Shown here: one piece after another, positions 1 through 4,846 of the stretch
How positions within the stretch are numbered: the stretch's first letter is position 1
Layout of the letters: each line of letters starts with the position of its first letter
Source: Rhodobacteraceae bacterium UBA996
GTDB taxonomy: Bacteria > Pseudomonadota > Alphaproteobacteria > Rhodobacterales > Rhodobacteraceae
Assembly: GCA_002291955.1 (NCBI GenBank)
Contig: DBBA01000224.1
Coordinates: 603-5,619 of the forward strand
Reading direction: 5' to 3'
DNA: 5,017 nucleotides
Notes under the pieces: model-generated
What the model was told of the DNA's origin: nothing
The model's database searches: none
What the model saw: the letters and a program-made list of their open reading frames with translations, nothing else
Translations under genes and position numbers: made by a program

Positions 1-405
1 TCGATCAAGGTGTTCCGCTGGATGGTGCTGGTCGAGATGCTGAAGGTGCAGATCCGGCTGGTGCAGTCGCCGAACGCCGTGCTGCGGCCAAGGCTGGGCG
101 GCAAGGTGATCGAGCAGGACGTGATCGACGGGGTGATCCTGTTCTTCACGGTGTTCATGCTGACATTCGGCGTGCTGATTGTCGGGCTGTCCATGACCGG
201 ACTGCCGTTCCTGACGTCGGTCACGGCGGCGTGGACGGCGCTGGCGAATGTCGGCCCGGCCTTTGGTGCGCCGGTCAGCGGGACTGGGTCGGTCGAGGCA
301 TTCCCGGGGACGGCGCTGTGGATGATGAGCATTGCCATGATCCTGGGGCGGATCGAACTGCTGGCGGCCTATGTGCTGCTGCTGCCCCGGTTCTGGCGGG
401 CGTGA
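1..405 (+). CDS. trkH: TrkH-family potassium uptake protein, C-terminal end (5' truncated by window)
   Basis: This is the last 134 residues of a potassium-translocating membrane subunit; the frame is open from base 1 and ends at TGA 403-405. TrkH proteins form the K+ pore in the inner membrane, built from four M1-P-M2 repeats, and work with the cytosolic regulator TrkA. The visible part starts with SIKVFRW, typical of the segment between the third and fourth repeats. A hydrophobic helix follows at about residues 44-66. The fourth pore loop contains TALANVGPAFG (residues 79-89), whose glycine belongs to the selectivity filter. A last helix holds the conserved LGRIE motif (115-119), and the protein ends in LPRFWRA, the usual TrkH C-terminus. 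The gene is intact as far as visible. It converges on ccrM, with a strong hairpin between them. KtrB-type transporters are related, but the LGRxE...PRFWR end favours TrkH. Confidence 0.9.
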   Translation, partial: SIKVFRWMVLVEMLKVQIRLVQSPNAVLRPRLGGKVIEQDVIDGVILFFTVFMLTFGVLIVGLSMTGLPFLTSVTAAWTALANVGPAFGAPVSGTGSVEAFPGTALWMMSIAMILGRIELLAAYVLLLPRFWRA

Positions 406-414
406 CGGGAAAGT

Positions 415-446
415 GCCCCGCCGCGGGGTAGGGTGCGCGGCGGGGC
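415..446. terminator. Convergent intergenic hairpin between trkH and ccrM
   Basis: A perfect 11-bp inverted repeat pairs 415-425 (GCCCCGCCGCG) with 436-446 (CGCGGCGGGGC) around a 10-base loop. It begins 9 bases after the trkH stop and lies 47 bases past the ccrM stop, between two converging genes, as expected of a shared transcription terminator. No uridine tract follows on the plus strand. On the minus strand the stem is followed by a short ACTTT. It may therefore act as a weakly intrinsic terminator or as a 3'-end stabilising stem. The stem is seen directly; its function is inferred. Confidence 0.65.
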
Positions 447-493
447 CAAGTCAGGCGCCCCGGTATGGCAGCGGTGCGCCGGCGGTGTCGGGG

Positions 494-1606
494 TCAGTCC
501 AGGCCGGCCTGCTGCTGTTCGGCGCGCAGCTGCTGGCGCAGGACATCGATGGGGATGCGCTGGCCCTCGCGGCGGAAGTGCCAGAAGGTCCAGCCGTTGC
601 AGGACGGTGCGCCTTCCAGTGCCGCGCCGACCTGGTGGATCGACCCCGCATGGTCGGCGGTCACCAGCGTGCCGTCGGCGCGCACCTTGGCGGTCTGGCC
701 GCGCGGGCCTTCCAGCACCTCGCCGGGGCGCAGGAGGCCGCGTTCAACCAGCGCGCCAAAAGGGACGCGGGGTTCCTGCCGTTTCGCGGTCGCGGTGCCG
801 ATCGCCGCGCGGTCATAGGGGCGGACGTCGCCGATGCGCGCGGTGGCGGCGGCGATGTAGGCGGGTTCGCGCTCGATCCCGATCCAGCGGCGGCCGAGCA
901 TCCGCGCGACCGCGCCCGTCGTGCCGGTGCCGAAGAACGGGTCAAGCACCACGTCGCCGGGGTTGGTCGTGGCGACCAGGATGCGATGCAACAGCGCCTC
1001 GGGCTTTTGCGTGGGGTGCGCCTTGTCGCCGTTGCCGTCCTTGAGCCGTTCGTGCCCGGTGCACAGGGGAATGGTCCAGTCCGACCGCATCTGGAGCCCC
1101 TCGTTCAGGGCCTTGAGCGCGTCATAGTTGAACGTGTACTTCGCGCCTTCCGACCGGGAGGCCCAGATCAGCGTCTCGTGCGCGTTGGTGAAGCGCTTGC
1201 CGCGGAAGTTCGGCATCGGGTTCGCCTTGCGCCAGACGACATCGTTCAGCAGCCAGTAGCCCGTGTCCTGCAGCGCGGCGCCCACGCGGAAGATATTGTG
1301 GTAGCTGCCGATCACCCAGATCGCGCCGTCGGGCTTCAGGAGGCGCCGCGCGGCGGCGAGCCAGTCCTTCGTAAACCGGTCGTAGGCCGCGAAGCCATCG
1401 AACTGGTCCCAGGCATCGTCCACCGCATCGACAAGGCTGTTGTCGGGGCGGTGCAGCGTGCCCTTGAGCTGCAGGTTGTAGGGCGGGTCGGCGAAGATGA
1501 GATCGACCGAGCCTTCGGGAAGGCTGCGCATCGTCTCGATGCAGTCGCCGGACAGGATCGTGTCAAGGGGCAGCGCGGGCGCTGCCGGTCGGGTGGTCGT
1601 CATCAT
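494..1606 (-). CDS. ccrM: CcrM-type adenine-N6 DNA methyltransferase (GANTC)
   Basis: Predicted cell-cycle methyltransferase that transfers a methyl group from S-adenosylmethionine to the adenine of GANTC, acting on hemimethylated DNA behind the fork. The motif order is that of a beta-class enzyme. The catalytic motif DPPYNLQL is at residues 40-47, SAM-binding LDPFFGTGTTG at 221-231, and HPTQKPEALLHRI at 197-209. A C-terminal RAMA-type domain at about 280-365 includes the CNGWTFWHF block (336-344) and PIDVLR, characteristic of CcrM. The length of 370 residues is close to the 358 of Caulobacter CcrM. I chose ATG 1606 because AGAGG lies 5 bases upstream. The adjacent ATG 1603 is 8 bases from the same site and is equally possible. 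An in-frame ATG at 1663 would add 19 unlike residues and has no ribosome site. It lies downstream of rnhB on the same strand, with a 94-bp gap containing GANTC sites. The family is clear; GANTC specificity is inferred from family membership. Confidence 0.95.
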   Translation of the reverse strand: MMTTTRPAAPALPLDTILSGDCIETMRSLPEGSVDLIFADPPYNLQLKGTLHRPDNSLVDAVDDAWDQFDGFAAYDRFTKDWLAAARRLLKPDGAIWVIGSYHNIFRVGAALQDTGYWLLNDVVWRKANPMPNFRGKRFTNAHETLIWASRSEGAKYTFNYDALKALNEGLQMRSDWTIPLCTGHERLKDGNGDKAHPTQKPEALLHRILVATTNPGDVVLDPFFGTGTTGAVARMLGRRWIGIEREPAYIAAATARIGDVRPYDRAAIGTATAKRQEPRVPFGALVERGLLRPGEVLEGPRGQTAKVRADGTLVTADHAGSIHQVGAALEGAPSCNGWTFWHFRREGQRIPIDVLRQQLRAEQQQAGLD

Positions 1607-1611
1607 GTCTG

Positions 1612-1616
1612 CCTCT
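1612..1616 (-). promoter_or_regulatory. Ribosome binding site of ccrM
   Basis: The minus strand reads AGAGG here, 5 bases before ATG 1606 and 8 bases before ATG 1603. No comparable purine run precedes the longer candidate start at 1663. This decides the ccrM start in favour of the 1606/1603 pair. Confidence 0.6.
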
Positions 1617-1658
1617 GCCCTGCCGCCCTTGTGTCGGGTGGTCCGGTTCGTTGCCCTG

Positions 1659-1687
1659 AACATGAGTCAGGGGCGATTCGGCGTCAA
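1659..1687 (-). promoter_or_regulatory. Possible sigma70-type promoter of ccrM
   Basis: On the minus strand TTGACG (1687-1682) is a good -35 element, matching TTGACA at 5 of 6 positions. After 17 bases comes CATGTT (1664-1659), a weak -10 with only 3 of 6 matches to TATAAT. Transcription would start near 1652, leaving a leader of about 45 bases before ATG 1606. If real, ccrM can be expressed apart from the mutY-rnhB transcript. The region is AT-rich for this window, which adds some support. I see no clear CtrA site (TTAA-N7-TTAA). Confidence 0.35.
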
Positions 1688-1702
1688 ATTCTTTATTGAA
1701 TC
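1664..1702. promoter_or_regulatory. Cluster of three GANTC (CcrM target) sites upstream of ccrM
   Basis: GAGTC at 1664-1668, GATTC at 1675-1679 and GAATC at 1698-1702 fall within 39 bp. By manual scan the whole window holds only three more, at 3449, 3986 and 4981. Relative to the possible ccrM promoter, one lies in the -35/-10 spacer, one abuts the -10, and one is upstream of the -35 and overlaps the rnhB stop codon. In Caulobacter, GANTC sites by the ccrM promoter make its transcription depend on methylation state, and the regulator GcrA acts at methylated GANTC promoters. A similar feedback here is an inference. Confidence 0.55.
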
Positions 1703-2330
1703 AGGGGGTTGCAGATTTCTCTTGGCACAACATCTGGTGCACGGGCTGGAACGACCGCCTATGGTGTGGGGTGACACCAAGGATTTGCAGCGCGGCGCGG
1801 TGCGATTTCGTGGGATATCCGGCGTTGCCGTCCCAGCCGTAGCCGGGGAACTGTTGCGAAAGGTCCACCATGATGCGGTCGCGGGTGACCTTGGCGATGA
1901 TGGAAGCCGCGGCGACCGACAGGCAGCGCACGTCGCCCTTCACGACCGCTTCGGCGGTGCAGGGCAGGTCGCGGGGGATCAGGTTGCCGTCGATGATGGC
2001 GTGATCGACGGGGCCGAGGGCGGACAGCGCGCGGGTCATGGCGAGGTGCGAGGCGCGCAGGATGTTGAGGGTGTCGATCTCCGTCACGCTTGCCTGGCCC
2101 ACGCCCACCTGTGCGGCGGCGCGGATCGCATCGAACAGCCGGTCGCGGGCGGCTGCCGACAGGCGCTTGCTGTCGTTCAGACCCGGGGGGATGCGGGCGG
2201 GGTTCAGGATGACGGCGGCGGCGACGACCGGCCCGGCGAGCGGTCCGCGCCCGGCTTCGTCCACGCCCGCGACACGGGTCAGGCCGCGGGCCATGGCGGC
2301 GGTTTCCAGCGTGAAGTCCGGCGCGGTCAC
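1701..2330 (-). CDS. rnhB: Ribonuclease HII
   Basis: A 209-residue RNase HII, a cytoplasmic metal-dependent endonuclease. It cuts the RNA strand of RNA-DNA hybrids and nicks 5' of single ribonucleotides in DNA, starting their repair. The N-terminal motif GVDEAGRGPLAGP (residues 22-34) supplies D24 and E25 and the GRG substrate-recognition loop. The other two acidic ligands are D114 (in IIDGN) and D133 (in VKGD). ASIIAKVTRDR (142-152) and GYGWDGNAGYPTKSH are family hallmarks, and the length is normal. The GTG start at 2330 was chosen because the protein then begins with TAPDFTLE, resembling related RNase HII N-termini, and because it overlaps the mutY TGA in a GTGA tetranucleotide typical of translational coupling. 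ATG 2294 would give 197 residues and is the alternative. No strong ribosome site precedes the GTG, consistent with dependence on mutY translation. ccrM follows on the same strand. Confidence 0.95.
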   Translation of the reverse strand: MTAPDFTLETAAMARGLTRVAGVDEAGRGPLAGPVVAAAVILNPARIPPGLNDSKRLSAAARDRLFDAIRAAAQVGVGQASVTEIDTLNILRASHLAMTRALSALGPVDHAIIDGNLIPRDLPCTAEAVVKGDVRCLSVAAASIIAKVTRDRIMVDLSQQFPGYGWDGNAGYPTKSHRAALQILGVTPHHRRSFQPVHQMLCQEKSATP

Positions 2331-3427
2331 GGCGCCATGCCCGGCGCGGTGCGGGCGAGGTCGAAGGCCTTGCGCATGACGGTGGGCAGGCTGGCGGGCT
2401 GGAAGTCCGTGGCGGGGATGAAGCGACCGCGAGCGGGAGTGGTGCCGGCAGGCAGGCGCGCGACAAGCACCCGCAGGCACAGGTCGAAATGGGTGAAGGT
2501 GTGGCGCACCTCGGCCCCGGTATCGTGCCAGTCGGCTGCAGCGGGCGGGGCGCCTGCGGGTGCATCGGACCAGTCGGTGGTGGGCCAGCCCAGCATGCCG
2601 CCCAGAAGCCCGCGGTCGGGGCGGCGTTCCAGAAGCCAGGCGCCGTCGGCGGTGCGGGCGACCCAGACGGTGCCGTGGCGGGTGGGTTTTGCCGCCTTGG
2701 GTGCCTTGCGCGGCAGGTCGGCGGCAATCCCCTGCGCGCGGGCGGCGCAGGGGGCGGACCACGGGCAGATGCCGCAGGCGGGGTTGCGAGGCGTGCAGAT
2801 CGTGGCGCCGAGGTCCATCACCGCCTGCGCGTAGTCGCCGGGGCGGTCCTGCGGGGTGAGAGTGGCGGCAAGGCGGGTCAGTTCCGTCTTGGCCTGCGGC
2901 AGAGGGGTCAGGACGGCAAAACGGCGGGCCATGACGCGTTCGACGTTGCCGTCCACCACCGTCTCGGCCCGGTCGAACGCGATCGAGGCGATGGCCGCGG
3001 CCGTGTAGGGGCCGATGCCTGGCAGGGTGCGCAGTCCCGGGGCGGTATCGGGGAACCGCCCGCCGTGGTCGCGCGCCACCGCGCGGGCGCAGGCCAGAAG
3101 GTTGCGCGCCCGGGCGTAGTAGCCAAGGCCCGCCCATTCGGCCATGACCGCCCCGTCGTCGGCCGCCGCCAGATCGCCCACGGTCGGCCAGCGCGCGGTG
3201 AAGCGGTGGAAGTAGTCGCGCACGGCGGCGACGGTTGTCTGTTGCAGCATCACCTCGGACAGCCAGACGCGGTAGGGGTCGGGGCGCACGCCTGCCGCGC
3301 GGTCGGCGGGCGACACGCGCCAGGGCAGGACGCGGGCGTGCCGGTCGTACCAGGCCAGCAGCGCGTCCGCCCCCGCTGTGCCGATTTCCGCCGGTCCTGA
3401 TGCCCCGTCCGGGCTGCCGTCACGCAA
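2327..3427 (-). CDS. mutY: A/G-specific adenine DNA glycosylase MutY
   Basis: A base-excision repair enzyme of 366 residues that removes adenine mispaired with 8-oxoguanine, preventing G:C to T:A changes. The catalytic glutamate is E58 in WLSEVMLQQTT, the helix-hairpin-helix is LPGIGPYTA (135-143), and the catalytic aspartate is D159 in VVDGNVERV. The [4Fe-4S] ligands C211, C218, C221 and C227 follow the C-x6-C-x2-C-x5-C spacing. A NUDIX-like C-terminal domain that reads 8-oxoG runs from about 250, with the typical FTHF at 311-314. All key residues are present. The start is TTG at 3427. An in-frame TGA lies two codons upstream, AGGGG sits 6 bases before it, and no ATG or GTG occurs before the conserved LLAWYDRHARVLPWR segment. 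It heads the mutY-rnhB-ccrM cluster and overlaps rnhB by 4 bases. It is divergent from the dciA-like gene. Confidence 0.95.
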   Translation of the reverse strand: MRDGSPDGASGPAEIGTAGADALLAWYDRHARVLPWRVSPADRAAGVRPDPYRVWLSEVMLQQTTVAAVRDYFHRFTARWPTVGDLAAADDGAVMAEWAGLGYYARARNLLACARAVARDHGGRFPDTAPGLRTLPGIGPYTAAAIASIAFDRAETVVDGNVERVMARRFAVLTPLPQAKTELTRLAATLTPQDRPGDYAQAVMDLGATICTPRNPACGICPWSAPCAARAQGIAADLPRKAPKAAKPTRHGTVWVARTADGAWLLERRPDRGLLGGMLGWPTTDWSDAPAGAPPAAADWHDTGAEVRHTFTHFDLCLRVLVARLPAGTTPARGRFIPATDFQPASLPTVMRKAFDLARTAPGMAP

Positions 3428-3433
3428 AGTTCA

Positions 3434-3438
3434 CCCCT
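3434..3438 (-). promoter_or_regulatory. Ribosome binding site supporting the mutY TTG start
   Basis: The minus strand reads AGGGG, followed by TGAACT (6 bases) and then TTG at 3427. The TGA in that spacer is in frame, so translation cannot begin further upstream. This is the best evidence that TTG is the true mutY start. Confidence 0.55.
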
Positions 3439-3448
3439 GTCCTGTCCC

Positions 3449-3453
3449 GATTC
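3449..3453. promoter_or_regulatory. Single GANTC site in the mutY/dciA divergent region
   Basis: GATTC at 3449-3453 is the only GANTC in the 83-bp divergent region. It ends one base before the likely -35 of the dciA-like gene and lies 22 bases upstream of the mutY start codon. It is a predicted CcrM target, so methylation-dependent control of either gene is possible but unproven. Confidence 0.35.
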
Positions 3454-3454
3454 C

Positions 3455-3484
3455 TTGTGCCGGGCCGGCGCCGGGACATATACT
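3455..3484 (+). promoter_or_regulatory. Putative sigma70-type promoter for the dciA-dsbA-like pair
   Basis: TTGTGC (3455-3460) matches the first three bases of the -35 consensus. After an 18-base spacer comes TATACT (3479-3484), a -10 matching TATAAT at 5 of 6 positions in an otherwise very GC-rich region. Transcription would begin near 3491, about 20 bases before ATG 3511. The spacer holds the palindrome CCGGCGCCGG (3465-3474). The same AT-rich patch read on the minus strand gives TATATG (3482-3477), a possible -10 for mutY, but without a good -35. Confidence 0.5.
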
Positions 3485-3510
3485 TGTTCCACGCCAAAAG
3501 GCACGACCGG

Positions 3511-4053
3511 ATGACCCGCCGCCGCAGGACCGACGCCGCCCCAGATGCCCCGCCCGTGCGCCGCACGCACGGGTTCAAACGCGCCGCCGCGCTGGTGGAC
3601 GCGTCGGTCCGGCGCGCGGGCGAGGTGCGGGGGTTCGCCACGGCGCGGCTTCTGACGCACTGGGCCGAGATCGTGGGCGACGAGGTTGCGCGCATCTGCC
3701 GCCCGGTCCGGGTGAGTTGGTCGCAGGGCGGGTTCGGCGGCACGCTGGTGTTGCAGGCGGATGGCGCGCAGGCGCCGGTGGTGCAGATGCAGGCCGAGCA
3801 GATCCGCGCGCGGGTGAACGCCTGCCACGGGCATGCGGCCATTGCGCGGGTGCGCATCCAGCAGGCGCCGCTGGATGCGGCACCGGGCTTTGCCGAAGCG
3901 CAGGCCCCGTTCGCCGGGCCGCCCGCGCGGCCCTCCGCCCCGCCCTCCACACCGCCCTCTCCGGCCGTCACCGAACGGCTGGCCGGAATCGCCGATCCCG
4001 AGTTGCGCGCGCAGCTGGCCCTGATGGCCACCCACCTGCGCCGCGTTCCCTGA
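3511..4053 (+). CDS. dciA: DUF721 / DciA-like protein, predicted DnaB helicase loader
   Basis: A 180-residue protein of the DUF721 family. DciA is the ancestral bacterial loader of the replicative helicase DnaB and replaces DnaC in most bacteria, including alphaproteobacteria. The basic N-terminus (MTRRRRTD) is followed by the DUF721 domain at about residues 22-118. This contains LVDASVRRAGEV, the conserved LLTHWAEIVGDEVARICRPVRV block and a KH-like part with GTLVLQADGAQAPVVQMQ and IRARVNA. A Pro/Ser/Ala-rich linker (about 133-152) leads to a predicted C-terminal helix (VTERLAGIADPELRAQLALMATHLRR). ATG 3511 was chosen because the domain begins shortly after it and AAAAGG lies 9 bases upstream; the frame is open further upstream but reads as non-protein-like sequence. 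The dsbA-like gene follows after 17 bases, so the two are probably cotranscribed. The family is clear, while the helicase-loading role is inferred from studied homologues. Confidence 0.85.
   Translation: MTRRRRTDAAPDAPPVRRTHGFKRAAALVDASVRRAGEVRGFATARLLTHWAEIVGDEVARICRPVRVSWSQGGFGGTLVLQADGAQAPVVQMQAEQIRARVNACHGHAAIARVRIQQAPLDAAPGFAEAQAPFAGPPARPSAPPSTPPSPAVTERLAGIADPELRAQLALMATHLRRVP
3931..3963 (+). repeat. Short 12-bp tandem repeat encoding PSxP units in DciA linker
   Basis: Three in-frame units start at 3931, 3943 and 3955. Each begins CCCTCC or CCCTCT, with 12-bp periodicity and imperfect copies; the third is partial. They encode PSAP, PSTP and PSPA, forming the proline-rich linker between the DUF721 domain and the C-terminal helix. 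The unit is a multiple of three, so changes in copy number would not break the frame. Confidence 0.5.
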
Positions 4054-4070
4054 CAGAGAGAGTTGAAATC

Positions 4071-4754
4071 ATGGACAGACGCCTTCTTTTGGGCACGGGT
4101 GCCGCCGCCATCATGGCCGCCGGTGGCTTCTGGCTGATGCAACGCCCCGGCACCGGCCCCCTGCCGGGCGCCAGCCTGGGCGCGGCGCAGGCGCAGACGG
4201 CCGACCAGATCGACACCTCGGGCATCGTCGAGATGGTGCGCGGCAGCCCCGACGCGAAGGTCGAGGTGATCGAGTATGCGAGCTTCACCTGCCCGCACTG
4301 CGCGAACTTCCACGCCAACGTGCTGCCGCAGCTGATGGCGAACTACGTGGACACCGGGAAGGTGCGGTTCGTCTACCGCGAGGTCTATTTCGACCGGTTC
4401 GGCCTGTGGGCGGCGATGGTGGCCCGCTGCGGTGGCGAGGCGCGGTACTTCGGGATCGTGGACATGATCTACAAGGGTCAGCGCGAGTGGCTGGCGGGCG
4501 GGCAGGACCCGGGCCTGATCGCCGAGAACCTGCGCCGGATCGGCCGCACCGCGGGTATCTCGGACACCGAGCTGGATGCCTGTCTGAACGATGGCGACAC
4601 CGCGCAGGCGATGGTCGCGCTGTACCAGAAGAACTCGACCGAGCACGGGGTGACGTCCACCCCGTCCTTCGTGATCAACGGCGAGACCTATACGAACATG
4701 CCCTACGAGGAGTTCGCCCGCATCCTGGACGAGGCGCTGGCCGCAGCGGGCTAA
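4071..4754 (+). CDS. DsbA-family periplasmic thiol:disulfide oxidoreductase
   Basis: A 227-residue thioredoxin-fold protein predicted to oxidise (or isomerise) disulfides in exported proteins. The N-terminus MDRRLLLGTGAAAIMAAGGFWLM is a signal sequence with a paired arginine just before the hydrophobic core, so it may use Tat or Sec. A good signal peptidase I site is AQA at 39-41. The mature part has the active site TCPHC (C74, C77), CPHC being the classic DsbA pair, and a cis-proline loop in TSTPSFVINGE (P198). The helical insertion lies between them and contains two further cysteines, C120 and C171. The closest family type is the Thioredoxin_4 (BdbD/Com1-like) branch. ATG 4071 has GAGAG 8 bases upstream. 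It is 17 bp after the dciA-like gene, apparently in one operon, although the two roles have no obvious link. The family is sure; the partner (DsbB-like) and substrates are unknown. Confidence 0.92.
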   Translation: MDRRLLLGTGAAAIMAAGGFWLMQRPGTGPLPGASLGAAQAQTADQIDTSGIVEMVRGSPDAKVEVIEYASFTCPHCANFHANVLPQLMANYVDTGKVRFVYREVYFDRFGLWAAMVARCGGEARYFGIVDMIYKGQREWLAGGQDPGLIAENLRRIGRTAGISDTELDACLNDGDTAQAMVALYQKNSTEHGVTSTPSFVINGETYTNMPYEEFARILDEALAAAG

Positions 4755-4817
4755 GGGTCGGGGAAGGACGGGCGGGGGCTCTGCCCCCGAACCCCCGGGA
4801 TACTTGGGGCACATCGA
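4755..4817. repeat. GC-rich intergenic sequence resembling a Rhodobacterales-type repeat
   Basis: Directly after the dsbA-like stop codon comes a sequence of the form GGGGGCTCTGCCCCC, then ACCCCCGGGATACTTGGGG, then CACATCGAAG. I recall very similar hairpin-plus-CCCCGGxATATTTGG sequences after many genes in Rhodobacterales genomes, often ending in a GAAG-like box. Only one copy is in this window, so its repeated nature cannot be shown here. The rest of the 92-bp convergent gap up to 4846 holds only the short palindrome CCGCGCGCGG (4820-4829). Confidence 0.4.
4773..4789 (+). terminator. Hairpin downstream of the dsbA-like gene
   Basis: A 7-bp GC stem pairs 4773-4779 (CGGGGGC) with 4783-4789 (GCCCCCG) around a TCT loop, 18 bases after the stop codon. 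No T-tract follows, so intrinsic termination would be inefficient; it may stabilise the 3' end. It forms the left half of the putative family-specific intergenic repeat. Confidence 0.45.
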
Positions 4818-4846
4818 AGCCGCGCGCGGTGCGACTACGGGGCCGG

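Noticed and set aside
1607..1663. Longer ccrM start at ATG 1663
   Set aside because: It has no ribosome site, the 19 extra residues do not resemble CcrM N-termini, and the ATG lies inside the possible -10 element.
371..1699. Long plus-strand open frame of 442 codons opposite ccrM
   Set aside because: Its translation is Arg/Gly/Ala-rich without family signatures, and the other strand encodes a full CcrM with all motifs. High GC makes long antisense frames common.
1686..1703. CtrA-type site in the AT-rich patch before ccrM
   Set aside because: The sequence TTCAATAAAGAATTTG does not contain TTAA half-sites at 7-base spacing. The ATTC/GAAT inverted repeat has only 4 bp arms.
1497..2834. Long plus-strand open frame opposite rnhB and mutY
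   Set aside because: It mirrors two well-supported genes, spans their junction and has no recognisable domain.
2331..3137. Upstream in-frame extension of rnhB on the minus strand (fusion-like frame)
   Set aside because: The added residues are out-of-frame mutY sequence, low in complexity and Pro/Arg-rich. RNase HII similarity begins at the GTG 2330 start.
3465..3474. Palindrome CCGGCGCCGG as an operator
   Set aside because: Ten-base GC palindromes are frequent by chance at this composition. It lies in a promoter spacer, but nothing else supports a binding site.
3378..4070. Upstream in-frame extension of the dsbA-like gene through the dciA region
   Set aside because: This frame is a shadow of dciA. 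The true N-terminus is the signal peptide at ATG 4071 with a ribosome site.
3420..4814. Minus-strand open frame opposite dciA and dsbA
   Set aside because: His/Arg/Gly-rich composition, no motifs, and opposite two clear genes.
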